Shown piece by piece: positions 1-11,900 of a stretch of DNA of 64,000 nucleotides. The stretch lies in contig JAJKFL010000008.1 in the NCBI GenBank assembly GCA_021186555.1, positions 19,275,936 to 19,339,935 of the forward strand. Reading direction: 5' to 3'. The position numbers and the translations under genes were made by a program. Below the pieces are notes generated by a model, which worked only from the letters and a program-made list of their open reading frames with translations, had not been told where the DNA came from and did no database searches. The stretch is from Reticulitermes speratus. Taxonomy: Eukaryota; Arthropoda; Insecta; Blattodea; Rhinotermitidae. How positions within the stretch are numbered: the stretch's first letter is position 1; the number at the start of each line of letters is the position of its first letter.

Positions 1-217
1 TTTGTTAGCACCATGAGGTATGCACTAGGGCCCTTTGGGGGTTCTGGGATGGAGGTTGGTGAAGGACCCTGCTGAGACAGTTCAGTGCAAGTCTGCTCTT
101 CTTGAGAAGTCCTAACTGGCTGAGGAGGTCTGCCAACAACTATGTCTGCAGGGTTCATGGCCCCTGAGACTCTACAAACTCCTGAAAATTTACAGAGGAG
201 TCCTTCTGCCACCTGGT

Positions 218-692
218 GTGAGCAATGTCGGAGCCCCTATCAGTCAGCCATCCAAGTATCTGGTAGGTATGCTTTGCCCTGTGGTGGGGAACTGGCTACA
301 CCACATGAACTCTACTGAGTTCATACACCCACCTGGGTCTGTATGGGCTGGATTGAAGGACAAAATTGTCAGCTTCAACATGGTTCTAATGTTCACTAGA
401 ATTCTCATTAGGGAGGCCTTAAACCTCCAGACACCTTGATGAGAGTGTCCTGGCCTTGTTCTTTCATGTTCTGCTTCTTCCTGCTTCAGCTTTGCTGGCC
501 AGCAATCATGGCCACACTGATGGAGTGGCCATGATTGCTGGCTTCTTCATGGAGGATGCCAAGGAGAAAGAATTAAATCAGGCAGCCCACAAGATTGTTT
601 GGTGGTTTTATTACATGGATGATACCTTTGTGATCTGGCCACAGGGACCGGAGGAGCTGGAGAGATTTCTGCCAAAGACACAAAACGGATAA
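218..692 (+). pseudogene. Penelope-like element reverse transcriptase relic
   Basis: Two adjacent open stretches (218-439 and 456-692) read as consecutive pieces of a reverse transcriptase. The first has a KYLVG...HHMNSTEFIH block. The second has TDGVAM, FMEDAKEKEL and the catalytic-site-like YYMDDTFVIWPQGPEELERF. These blocks resemble the RT core of Penelope-like retroelements, which copy RNA into DNA for their own transposition. The copy is dead: the two halves are in different frames separated by a stop, and the stretch between TDGVAM and the FMED block is shorter than expected for the family, so the segment with the conserved glycine-serine-proline turn is missing. No GIY-YIG endonuclease was seen downstream. 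It probably lies in an intron of, or upstream of, the guanylate kinase gene. The RT call is firm; the Penelope assignment is likely but was not tested by alignment. Confidence 0.7.
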
Positions 693-1056
693 AATCTAGA
701 TTGTTACCAACATTCAGACTGTTCAGTCTGTTGTTCACATATTTAGTGTACTATAATAGGTATCAGGAAGTTGAGTGGTGCCCCTTACAGTTCTGTTTTA
801 CTGCAGGTTTCAGCACCTTGGGTTTAGTTTAGGATATGGTACCAAAACTGATTATTAGTAATAGAATTCTCATGTGTGAAGGTAACTGTTTTCTGGAAGG
901 TGACATCATGGTGTAGTCTGATAGGATCGCACCCTACATGATGACTTTAATATTCAAGATGCTGAAAACCTCAAATTGCATATTTTGGTATGTGTCTTTA
1001 CACATACATCAAACCATTTGTACCAGCACATACCAGCTGAAAAAGAGCGCTGCATG

Positions 1057-1524
1057 TACAGCAGAATTCCTTTAATCTGACATCTGGTAATTCAGAAATC
1101 CTGATAATCCGGCACTTGAGGAGAGTAGTCCCAAGACCAGACGTTTTGCTTTTTACCAGGAAAAAGCTTCATCAGTGAAACAGGCAGACCTCAGGCACAT
1201 GATCAAAAGCCCTCCAAGAGTGTCCATACATCAACTGTTGTGTTATGTGTTATCTGCTGACTCCTTGTGTTCTATTCCATAAAATTCTGTAGCTATGAAG
1301 ACTCCAGAAAACACAGAAGAGGACCCTAATGACCCTCAACCAACAGATGGAGATATCTGAATGGAATACTGATTAGTAGTTGTACAGCCCAAGTATAGGA
1401 GCAGTAAGAAAAAATTACCTGTAAGAACTTAGGTCAGTATAGGTTTCATCAGATAATCCTGAATATTTGATAACTTGGCACATGTCCGGTCTCGTGTGAA
1501 TTAGATTAATGGAATTTTGCTGTA
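1057..1524 (+). mobile_element. Tigger/pogo-like non-autonomous DNA transposon
   Basis: The ends are inverted copies: TACAGCAGAATTCCTTTAAT on the left and, on the opposite strand at the right end, TACAGCAAAATTCCATTAAT. Each end sits on a TA dinucleotide, the target site used by the Tc1/mariner/pogo superfamily. The interior from about 1105 onward matches the element at 17533-17986 (shared AGTCCCAAGACCAGA-like, ATGAAGACTCCAGAAAACAC and AAGTATAGGAGCAGTAA blocks). It appears to be a leftover of a transposase C-terminal tail with stops. It has no transposase of its own. Confidence 0.65.
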
Positions 1525-1821
1525 TATTGCGTGTGCATGTATGTACATGATTTATTTTTCATTAAAGTAGGGAAAATATTTTAATTATATGAATCCAGAA
1601 TTAAACTGTTATGACATCGTTTGCTGTAGACCCCCCCAGTAACAAATTTTCATAGAAATAAATTCATTATTTTGAGATGTAACTCTTGTGTGAACTCCTA
1701 ATACTTAAATACCCATTCATATCTCAGGATACAGGCCTATTTTTTGCCCAGCAAATGGTCTTTATCACTACTTCCTTCTGTTTTCTTGCAATGTTGTGGT
1801 TTATACTTGGTTGACTTGCAG

Positions 1822-2045
1822 TAAGGCAGCAGTGCAGACTGTGATGTCTGAAGGGAGAGTGTGTGTCCTGGATATAGATGTGCAAGGAGTGAAACGGGTG
1901 AAGGAGACAGATTTGAACCCATACTATGTTTTTATTATGCCTCCTTCTGTGGAGGAACTTGAATGCAGACTGAGAGACCGTGGAACTGAGTCACCTGAGA
2001 GCCTGCAGAGACGTTTAGATGCTGCCAAAGAAGAGATTGAGTATG
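1822..2045 (+). CDS. GUK1: Guanylate kinase, internal exon
   Basis: Guanylate kinase phosphorylates GMP to GDP with ATP in the cytosol. This exon encodes SKAAVQTVMSEGRVCVLDID, then VQGVKRVKETDLNPYYVFI and PPSVEELECRLRDRGTESPE, ending SLQRRLDAAKEEIEYG. This matches the eukaryotic GUK central region: the VCVLDIDVQG strand, the PPS turn, and the arginine-rich lid (RLRDRGTES...RRL) that contacts ATP phosphates. The 5' border is an AG acceptor at 1820-1821 after a pyrimidine-rich run. The 3' border is ATG|GTGAGT at 2046. The exon is phase 2 in and phase 1 out relative to the codons read, and joins the exon at 2338 in frame. The P-loop (GxxGxGKS) and GMP-binding exons are not in this window and should lie upstream of position 1. 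Confidence 0.88.
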
Positions 2046-2337
2046 GTGAGTGTTATCTCGAAGTTGTATGAACCCATTTAATTCATACTTTGCTTATTGT
2101 GCTGGGTTCAGAATGGGGCAGCTCCGTGTAGGAAATTGTATGTGGTCATTGCAAAGGTGTGTTTCAGTATGTGTAGACTAACTTGTGTTTTTCAGTTGCC
2201 CTTGCTGTGTTTGCATTTTAAAATGAGATCATGGTTAGATATAAGTTTGCGCGATATTGACAGTAATGGCATTTGTGTTTGAGGCCAAGTGATGCACTGA
2301 ATAGCTGATAGATGACTGTGCTTGCTTCATTATGCAG
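2046..2337 (+). other. Guanylate kinase intron (292 bp)
   Basis: It begins GTGAGT and ends TATGCAG. Joining codon fragments G and GA across it gives an in-frame glycine. It shows no repeat or other feature. Confidence 0.75.
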
Positions 2338-2448
2338 GAAACACACCAGGAAACTTTGATCTTGTGGTGGTCAACACATCGGTGGACAAAGCATACAGTA
2401 GCCTGCGTGAGTTTGTTGTAAGGGAGTTGGTGAAAGACAAGGTCGATG
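2338..2448 (+). CDS. GUK1: Guanylate kinase, penultimate (or near-terminal) exon
   Basis: Encodes GNTPGNFDLVVVNTSVDKAY followed by SSLREFVVRELVKDKVD. The FDLVVVNTSVDKAY segment is the conserved C-terminal strand-and-helix of guanylate kinases, where the Asn-Thr/Asp of the N-x-S/D-x-D motif lies near the nucleotide site. The exon starts after TGCAG (2335-2337) and is followed by a good donor, GATG|GTGAGT, at 2449. The reading frame stays open past the donor to 2522. Family members end 5-15 residues after this point, so either a very short final exon lies downstream or the frame reads through; the strong donor favours a short final exon, which I could not identify. It is convergent with the sushi/HYR/EGF gene on the other strand. 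Confidence 0.85.
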
Positions 2449-2984
2449 GTGAGTTCCCTGGTCCATCAAGGGCCAGATCAACTGTATATCATGCTGTCGA
2501 TCATTTATATATCAAGACATGAGGTGGCTTGGTAGGGTGGGAATGCACAAAAGTTGAAAAGTAAATGGATGTCTTGATGCATTGTCAGTTTTTTTTAACC
2601 CTTTCTTCACTAAGGGCTGCAGGTGTCAGTGATTCCTAACCTTGCTGGTCTACCAGGCCAGCAACATTTGTGTCAAAACTGGAACTATTAAATTGCACCA
2701 TTGTTTTCTGGAAATTTGTGGAAATTAGGGGTGCTGTGGTCTTGGCAGTTGGTATGTTAAGCATTGCAGTGAGTGAGTTAATGGGAAGTAATGCAAAATA
2801 TAAAAATGTTTGTATGAAACATAGTGCAAGACGTGGGTGAGTGGATTTTGTTGCCTGGTGGAGTTAAGTTCTTTCTCGTGAGCTAAATATTGTAAGTTAA
2901 ATATGTTCATACGATAATCTTATCAATGTAGAGTAATTTCTTTTTGTTTGCACATGATCTTTTAAAGTTCTTGTAGTAAAGGTC

Positions 2985-3190
2985 AACTTGTTCCTATATA
3001 TGCTATAAAGGCATATGGGGGAATGGATTTACATCTCCACTCATTTTTAACCTTAATGCTAGATGGAGGTGAGTGGTCAGTCTCACACTTTGGCTGCTTT
3101 ACCCCCTAGGAAAGTGCCTGTGTTACCTATTTACTAGGAGGCTGAGTGGACCCCGGAGTTAGTCTGGACATCCAGGGGAAGAGACAAATG
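2985..3190 (-). repeat. SINE family C, degraded copy
   Basis: On the reverse strand this retains the family-C body: a tract matching the graded 'gggtccactcagcctcctagtaa' region, the gggtaaagcagcc block, the 'ccatctagc' block and the 'aaaaatgagtggag' block, in the same order as in the intact copy at 18914-19203. The tRNA-like head is missing or unrecognisable. Heavy divergence suggests an old insertion. Confidence 0.55.
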
Positions 3191-6100
3191 TCTTCTAGTT
3201 CATACAGAAATTCTAGCAGCCTTACATCTGTATTGTGTTGAAGTGTAACAAAATTTTGTATCTATGATTAAAGGGAAACTTGTTTAGGAAGTTTTATCAC
3301 ATGATATTCTTATATAGGACATCAGTATAAAGACAGCTTAGTTATGATGTTCAGGTTCTTATTTTTTCTGAGATAGCTTAATGCAAATCAGGTTTCCGGA
3401 ATTCACAGCAATAAATTGCCAGTCATTTTGATAACCCTTGTGACTCAGAAACACTGGCCTCTTTTTGCCCTGAATATCTGTTGTGTTTGACAGATTTAGG
3501 AAAATAACTTTTCCATTACCTCTTACAGTTCTGTGTTTGTGGCTTTTCACAAATGGAAATAAGGAACTGTCTGAATATCAAATATGAGGTTTTGTGCCTG
3601 AAAATGAATCATTGTGTTAACAGCACAGAAAGGGTTAAAACATGTTGCAACTGTATCTTCATATCCTTTTGAATGTTTTTGTTTCCATATTGACTCTGTA
3701 AATTTTTCATTCTTAACTCTTTAGTGTGGGAAAGGCTAGTTGTGCAGATCTTCAAAGAAGGCTTGTTTTGTAATAATATTTTACTCTAAGATTTTTAATG
3801 ATTCAGCATGCTCATAATATAGAAATCATTTGTTTATGATGCCCCATGTAAGATTATTTGTGAAGTGGAAAGTAATAGGTGTTTTTATACCACTTTAAGT
3901 GACTTCAACATTAGGTCCCAGGACCTAATGCTATTCAGCCATATTAATTTGATCCCAAGACCCAACTTGATATTTGAAAACTTGAAAGAGAGATATTTCA
4001 CTACAGACCTGATTATGTAGTAATGTCATGGAACTCCCTAGTCCAGTGTTAGAGACTAGCTCTTCTAAAGGGCCCACCAGAGCAGTTTTTTCCTTGCCCC
4101 TATCCACTTGAAGATAGAGCCCGAGCCATTCTTCCGAACATTATGGCTTTTACACCTGAGATATTGGACGGTGTCCAAAATAGCAGCCATGTCTACGCAA
4201 TTATGTTTGTTAAGATTGTTGTCTTGTGGGGTGTGGCACCATGTGCATAATTTCTTGGTGGTTATCAACATTTCAGAGGAATTTTGTGAGATTTGAGGTT
4301 CTCACAGGAGTGACTAATGAAGATCTACTGTGTTTTGGGACATGACATTGTATGGTCTAATAGAAATTTCCCAGCATTTTAGACAAACCTGCTTCCCTCT
4401 TCAGGGTAGAATATGGAAGCGGCAGTTCCTCCAAAACATGCGTAACCACCAGTGAAATTACATGGTATCATATCCCAGAAGACCACAGTCATAATTTTAA
4501 CACACCATGAAAACTTCAAATCTTATTAAAGAATGATTGGGAATCCTTTCTGACCATTCATTTATACTGTAACTTTTATCACACTCATATCTTGTGGTTC
4601 ATGACATTGTGTGATGTTTACTTAAGTGTTTCATATGTTGTACGTACCTATTTTAACTCCTGACGCAAACTGGGATCTTTTATGCCTCTTATGCCAAAAA
4701 TATGTCTTGTATAAAAAGTATATTTTCTGAAGTTTAACCATATTAAAATTTAGGTGTTCTTGTATCCCTAGGTAAAGAATGTGTGTTGGGTTTCATGATG
4801 GCTCCCATTCATTACAGATGCATTTTTTAGTCTAATAAATATGGCTGTTTTAATTATTACTTGTTATTCAATTTATTCAACTTTAAAATATTACTTGATA
4901 GTCACATGGACTAGTAGAGACTCCATATTGTGTAGTTAAGTCATCATTGTTGCTTATATGCAGACTGCATGCAGGCAACAATAAATTTTACTGTCAGATC
5001 TGCTTAAGTGTTTCAACATCTGTGTGTCAGTAATGTTTTTGATATTTATTTTAACAGCGTAACACACAGTCACATCATGTGTATTCACGCTGGGAACTTG
5101 AGTTATTTTTTATTTATTTGAATTTGGTTTTAGTTACAGTGTCTTGTGTTTGTGACAGGTTTCTTGTGATGGTGGAAGTGTGTTTTGTTTATTCCAGAAA
5201 ACTGCTTTTATTTTGCATTTTATGAGTGAGTTTTGTTTTGTAATTGTGCCAAAAATAATAAATTGTTTTATTTTACATTTTATAAAAAATGAATCATTAA
5301 ACTTAAAAATTCTAAATGTTGATTTGTTCTTCATTCCTCTTTTATAATACTTCATTGGAATCAACTCTCGATTAACCAGGTTTTTAATTAACTGTGGCTT
5401 CATATCAGGGTCTTCACCTCACAGGATAAGTCTGAATGTCCATGGATGTCATCTTTCAATCACAGTTTTTCAATAGTAAATGTTTTTAATTCACAACATA
5501 GAAGGTGAAGTTGTTCTTTGCCTAAGCACCGTTCTGTGAAGGCATGTAGAATGATAAAGAAATTGGAGTCCATTCATTATGAACCACAGCATTAGGTGGA
5601 CAGCATCATATTCTTGCTGCCATTAAGCAGGTAGAAAGAGCCCCCTGTTTTCATTGGATAGGATATTGAATAGTTCTGTACCCAACCTGGATGTTGTGAA
5701 GAGATATTCCTTGTGCACGTGCCACATGGTACACCAGCTGTTCAGTCTGTGGCTTGTTATATCTGACTGCTGTCATGGCTACTGCAGTGTGCACACTCAG
5801 GTTGAATAATATGAGCTGTGGATGTTGGGGGGTTTTTGACCACATACTCGAGTTTGTTTCAATATTTTGCTACCTACTTACTCACGTACATTTGGGAATT
5901 GTTATCAAATGTTTGGCACACAATATAGTCATAAAGACTTATGTCAGCTGTATGCCTAAGAAAGATAGTGTGACTTATTCCTAATATGTTTTATGTCCTG
6001 CATTAAGGGACAGAGATTCAGCTGGGGAGTAAAGTGGTGTATGTGGGCTGTGTTGGCCATCTGTAGGAAAGAAGCATGAAGGATGGACCAGTATTTGCTC

Positions 6101-6204
6101 CGACCTGACATAGTATGTGGTTCAGCCACCAACTGGAGCATGTCATTTAAACACATGCATTAGCAGGTAGTGATATGTTTCTTCCTTCCAAGATGTGAGA
6201 AGCT
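3191..6204. other. No gene recognised; AT-rich non-coding DNA
   Basis: I see only short random open frames with no domain, cysteine pattern or codon bias. The stretch at 5101-5350 is strongly AT-rich with runs such as ttttattttgcattttat. If the guanylate kinase terminal exon exists it should lie in the left part, but no candidate was supported. Confidence 0.5.
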
Positions 6205-6512
6205 TGGACAGCATAGTCAGTATAGTGACTAGGCTACAGGGTAGATGACTGTGGTTCGAATCCCAGTAGGGGCAAGAGATTATTTTTTTATTTTCCAAAG
6301 CATGCAGCCTGGCTCTGGGGCCCATGCTGCCTCATATTCAGTGGGTACTGGGGGCTCTTTCCTTGAGGCTTACAGCTGACTGGACATGAGGCTGACCACT
6401 CACCTGCATCACAACTGAGGTTAAGAATGAGTGGAGCTATGCCTCCACTCACCCTGTATGCCTTCATGGTATGTACAGGGGCAACTTTACATCTTTACTT
6501 TCCACAGTGTGG
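6205..6512 (+). repeat. SINE family C
   Basis: The tRNA-like head contains a pol III A-box-like 'cagcatagtcagtatagtgac' region and a B-box-like ggttcgaatccc at about 6253. The body then has 'tctggggcccatgctgcctc', a graded gtgggtactggggg tract, 'aactgaggttaagaatgagtgg' and 'tgccttcatgg', in the same order as the other family-C copies. It is moderately diverged. Confidence 0.7.
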
Positions 6513-8549
6513 CAACACTGTGATCTGGACCTGCCCCCACTCATAGTTTGCTGTTATCATTGTGCCATACAGCTAGTAGAAGAGGAATAGAAATATTTGT
6601 CCTATTTCAGTGTGTGTACTGATGTTATCTGCATTGCATCACAGAGCAGTGTGACTAATTTGCAACATATTAACTATCTGAGGGTAATTATGTAGCTGGG
6701 TGGGAGAAGATGAAAATTGGTTTCTGCATCATGGCAGGAGTATATTATGAAACCACCTGTAGAAGGGACAGTGTAGTATTCTTCTTAACATCCGTGTTTG
6801 TTATTGTGTGAATTTTATCCATTTCCCATGGTTTTCCCATAATTATCCCAGATTTTTAAGAGTCAACATGATACCATAAATGTTGAATTGCATGATTCCT
6901 GATACAGGGGGGTGCAGTGAGTAGAAGGAACTGCAGTGTGGACTTCGAGTGCTGAGATGTTACATCACCCCTACCTTGACGTGGGTATCGTCATTCTGCC
7001 ACTGCATGAACGCTGACAGGTCCTACCAGCACCACTAACACTGTGTCATACGTGATATATGTCCACTCCCATTGTGCTTGACCTAACCTGGTTGGTACGT
7101 ATCCCTGTATTAGAACTGGTAGACTGGCGGTATATCCCCACACTTAATTTCAATTTGTGCCTGTACACATCAGATGAGACATCAATGTCTAATGTCATAT
7201 TCCTTTTTACTTCATTCTGTAGATCATTTTGTAATATCCATTTAATATCCTTCAGTTAAGGATTTCCAGCTTTTAAGGTTAACTATCAGTAGTATGAAGT
7301 CGGATTCCTTGCACTGAAGGTTTTCTTTAGATTAGTCTTTTTGTCTCATGTTCCAAATGAAACATTCAGTGGGGATTTTACATGTATGCGGAGATCCTTT
7401 GTATGCAGTATGCTGTGCTCAGACTGCAGAATGATATCACTTCTCCATGTCAGTCCTCAGAGTGCATTATGAAGGTCTTACACAGTTCATTTTACATTGA
7501 ATTATCGAGAGGTAGAGGGAAAAGAGTGGAAATTATCACTGACTGATGCCATTGAAAGGGCTGTGTCAGTTTTCTAGAGCGTAATATTCTGCAATAATGG
7601 GCTGATAGACTGTAATAAATATGTCGCATTTATTTATTTTGTTGTTTCTTTGAGTTGTGAGAAGATTCAGAATAGATTGTAACTTATAAGAAACATACAG
7701 GCATTGCTGTTGTCATGTTTACAAAGGCAGCTTAAATTTTCATGTTCCATGTGGAAGCTTGATATTTATTCTGAGAAGGTCTATATGACCTTTTTTGTTT
7801 TCTTGAGTGCTTTTCTCCTTGTGCGTGCTTACATGCATGCATGCTTTGTATTGGCATCAATGCATTGTAGCATTGGGCTTGTCTTTTTATATAGTGACAG
7901 GCTAGGGTTGCGTTGTAGCAGTGGCCTTAGCACGGCCATATGCCATCTCAAAAAATGCAGTTAATGGTTCCTGTAGTTATGTATAGTGTAACAGTGGTTA
8001 AGTGTGTGTTCTTTGTTTAGGATTATAGATAAAGTCAGTAACAGATGTTTATATAGGTTAGAGAAGACAAAACATATTCAAGGCAGCGAGTTGTAAAAGA
8101 TAATGATAATTTTGTGTAATTTTATGAACCCTCACTCATAACAGTTCTGGTCATATATTTTTTTTTATTTTCTTTACCTCTATAGGTATTTCATTTTATT
8201 TAATATAAGACTTAAGTTTGTAATAGGGACATTATTGAGACAAGCCTGTAGTCACTGGCTGTTTGTAATCAAGATTTGTTAATAGAAAAGATGCATGTTT
8301 CCAAACCTCAAACTTGTGCATCCTGTCTAATGCATTTGTTGTAGAGTTGTAAGTGAAGTGGGTGCTGGAGACAATGTACTCTGGCTTCATTGTATTCATC
8401 GGTACCCTCTTACTGTTACGGGTAGCTGTAGTGTTTTATGTATATTGAGATTTATTGATAGTACAATAAATGTTTACATATTAAGAATGGTTCTTACTGT
8501 GTTACGAAATTAATTTTTTATACTGCATTCCTTTTTTAATTAGTCATAT
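6513..8549. other. No gene recognised
   Basis: Non-coding sequence with short open frames only. The 7704-7964 frame (86 codons) is cysteine-containing by chance and hydrophobic; it has no recognisable domain or splice framework. Confidence 0.45.
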
Positions 8550-8813
8550 TTTTTTTTCCAATGGCTCAACGGCCCCTTTTTGGGTGCCTAGGCCTCCTCA
8601 TTTCGAGGTTTCATGATCACACACATTAGACACACTAGACTCGGTAGGACTCCTCTGGATGAGGGACCAGCTTGTCGCAGAGACCTCTACCTGACAACAC
8701 ACAACACTCACAAGAGACAGACATCCATGCCCCTGGTGGGATTCGAACCCACGATCCTAGTAAGCGAGCGGCTGCAGACCCACGCCTTAGACCGCACGGC
8801 TACTGGGATCAGC
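8550..8813 (-). repeat. SINE family A, full-length
   Basis: The reverse strand reads from a tRNA-like head (A-box-like region in 'ccgtgcggtctaaggcgt', B-box gggttcgaatccc) into the common body (cttgtgagtgttgtgtg, tcaggtagaggtctctgcg, ctaccgagt) and an A-rich tail, seen as T8 at 8550-8558. The short duplication agtcatat flanks both ends (about 8543 and 8818), supporting retrotransposition. Confidence 0.85.
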
Positions 8814-8854
8814 AATCAGTCATATAAAGGAATTAAAAGATATGCTTGAGGAAG

Positions 8855-8935
8855 CACTAGATCACACTCGGTGGACAACTCGCTTTGGAAGAGGCTGTGG
8901 ACCTGTTATAAGACAAACTACAGAATGAATGGAAT
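8855..8935 (+). repeat. Non-LTR retrotransposon 3' fragment
   Basis: Translates as EEALDHTRWTTRFGRGCGPV then IRQTTE and stop. The same tail occurs at 36390-36450 (WRTRFGRVYGPV). This is the extreme C terminus of a LINE reverse-transcriptase polyprotein. A target-like (gaat)n tail follows at about 8926-8945. Confidence 0.6.
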
Positions 8936-11900
8936 GAATGAATGAATTCTTTTTTTAATCAGTCGTATAAAAGAATTAAGAAATATAAACATCGTGCAAA
9001 TTTCTGATGAGACTGGCTCATTTATTTGGGGATATCCGTATAGTTCAAAATTTAAACTGATCATGAATATATTTATTCAGTGTTGGGTTCAGTACGTGCT
9101 GCATTTATAGTTACTACATGATAATGTCAATGTAAGTGTGGGAAGTACTTAAAAATTTCAGCATATTGTGAGGGGGACATGATGACATCACATGACTGGT
9201 CTGTAAACAGGGAACTGTCACCATCACCTGGAACAGTTAACGTAAACTGGGGCACAGATATATGTCCCATTTTCCGAAGCAGAGAGTCATATGAAATGCC
9301 TATAAAGAATTCATGTTTTCAGAGTGACAGAACTTAGCATAGGCAGTTAGGACATTGACTCCAGTGCGTGTTTTTGAATTTGATGTTAATATACCAAGTA
9401 AATGAGCACTATCTAAGAAAGTGGGCATTTTGTACTGGTGATTTGACATTTTGTTTGTTGATCTTAAAACTCAAAGGCCATAATTTCAGTACCTGTAGTT
9501 TATCCCTCTAGATTTTATACTAAATGCCCATTTGGACACAGGTTCTCTTTCTGTCCACAGGCAAAAAATGGGGGTATGATCTGAGGATCGCTTTGATATA
9601 GCTAGTCTCAGGCACTTGATCACCTTAAGAATAGAACCCCAGATGACCCTGTGCTTGCACAGGGACATATTCATAACAGCTGTCCCAAAGGTACTTGATG
9701 ACATCAGTTTTGGGTCCATCAGAGAGTTGAAATTGGGTCTCAAACCCCACTTCCTTACGGTGTTCAAGGTGCTGCAAGCTATTGAAGTCTCCATCATCTA
9801 TGTTGTAGCTCAGTGTATGGTTTTGGGAGATGGAAGTTGGTAGCGGAGGTTGCAGAGGGATGCAGGCATTTCAGTGGACAGTGAGTCGCACCTGTTTCTC
9901 TTATCGATTAGCTGTGTTAGAATGTAAAGTTTTTGCCATTAGGACCAAATTTTGGGGAAAACTGAGGTGCTAATGTTCCATTTAACTGTAAGAGGGTTCA
10001 TAGAAATGAACTGAAGAATAATAGTCATGGCAGGTGTTAATGTGTAATTGTTCATTTTATTATGTTGTTATATGTAGGATACATTTTTATTAAACAGTTT
10101 TCTAATTGAGTCATGAAAACCATTTGTCCAAGAAGTCTCTTTGGCTTTACTATGATGCAGTACAGAAATAGACTTTGTGTTATGGAGATCTTGTAATAAT
10201 AGTGATTACATAATGTGGCATTTATGTTGTTCATTGCCCATTGTCTGAAGTATATTTAAGTATGCACTACATTTTGAAATTGGTTGTCAGTGTAACAACC
10301 AATATTTTTCATTATTAATGCCAACAGTAATCTTGGAACATGAAACATTAGAGTACCAAACATGTATGCTAACCATTAGAACACTGGTGTGGTCGAGTAT
10401 ATAAGTGATTCTGAGTTCAATTCCAACTGCAGCCACTATATAAAAAATAAAAACAGCAAAAAAATATTTCAGTAGAATGACTATGTTCTGCTTGAGGATG
10501 GTTGGTTTGTTGGTTGGTTCATTGGTTTATTTATCTGTTTATTTACTTGTAAATTATTTAATGATGTTGTCAGTAGCAAAACTTATATTTCTTTGACTGG
10601 TAGAATTGTTGGTGAATAATGAGTTGGAAAGAATGTGGAAATGGTCATTGCCTAATTTGAATATCTATTATGGAATCTGCGTGGAGGGACTGAACGAAAC
10701 CAGAAGAACACGGGTCAAGATAGCCAGTGTTCTGTGCACTACGAACAGACACGTACATGCCTTACACAGTAATTACGATCTGGAATGTCAAGTGCAAGTC
10801 AAATTTTGTGCAATTTGGAATTGAGTGTACATATGGTCAACTGTATGTGTGTATATACAAGGGAGTCCAGTTGAAATCCAAACTCTAACACACTGGAACC
10901 TGAATGGCCACAGCGTGACCACCTCACCATGTGTTATCACCCAGTGGTACTTTTCGCCACCTTTGTCTCATTGAGCTGTCATTCCTGCAAGGAAAAGTGT
11001 GGCACATGTTTAAAAAAGTTACTATTTCAAGTTTTTTTTTACTTTTTTAAAATTGCGAAGTCAGGAAGTGTCTGTACATGTTGTACTTCAAACAGTGAAG
11101 AGTGTCAAACATAATTGCATTGTAATGTCACAAATCTTTAGAGAATCATTGAATTATTAAATCATCAGCTAACATGCACATGTTCAGTATGGGTCTGATA
11201 GTCTGCTTTGACTCATCGTTGTCACTTAAAGTACAGTGACACTGAATTTGTAGAATGTGATATTACTTTCTGTGTGCTACTGTAGACTAGACACTTTAAC
11301 ATTCTAAAGAGCTTTAACTGACAGAAGGCCAGCACTTTACTGTGTGGGTACCAGTCATTGCTGAAATTGCATTGCTATGTATTCTGCGTTGTGATCTGTG
11401 TGTGTGAGACACCTATCAGATGTGCATATGCTCACAGTAATTGCTTTTACCCATTGAACACAACAGTATTAGACTATGACATGACAGTCACTGTTCAAAG
11501 AAGAACTTTTCTTAATTAATAATCACGAGGAAGAATTATCATTATCTTCTGATGTTCATGATGCGCCAAACATTGACTCATCAGGATGCAGGATATCACT
11601 AGATGATTAGAGAGATCAAGTTTCAAATGAGAGATTGGTGTGTGTTAACTGCTTGTCCAGCGGTATTTCCTCTGGCAGTGATGTAAATGCAGGCCACTAA
11701 TCTTGTTCAGGTCGTGGAGACTAGCTTGTGCCCTGAAAAATTAGAGCAAAGTGCTTTGGAAGGTATGTACAAAGGTCCTTCAAAAATGTGTACATCCTTC
11801 AGACATTCATAAAACATGTAAACGACAGATAGTGGGATGTTATGTGGTGGAGGTATGTAATAAGTGGCATTAATGTGCTGTTTGGTGCCATTATGAACGG

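Noticed and set aside
8722..8816. tRNA gene (intact-looking A and B boxes)
   Set aside because: It is the head of a family-A SINE with body, A-tail and target-site duplication. The same applies to every other tRNA-like head in the window; none stands alone with a closed acceptor stem.
9486..9843. Long frames on both strands as a possible gene
   Set aside because: Neither frame shows a domain or usable splice borders, and simultaneous openness on both strands is better explained by chance or an unknown repeat.
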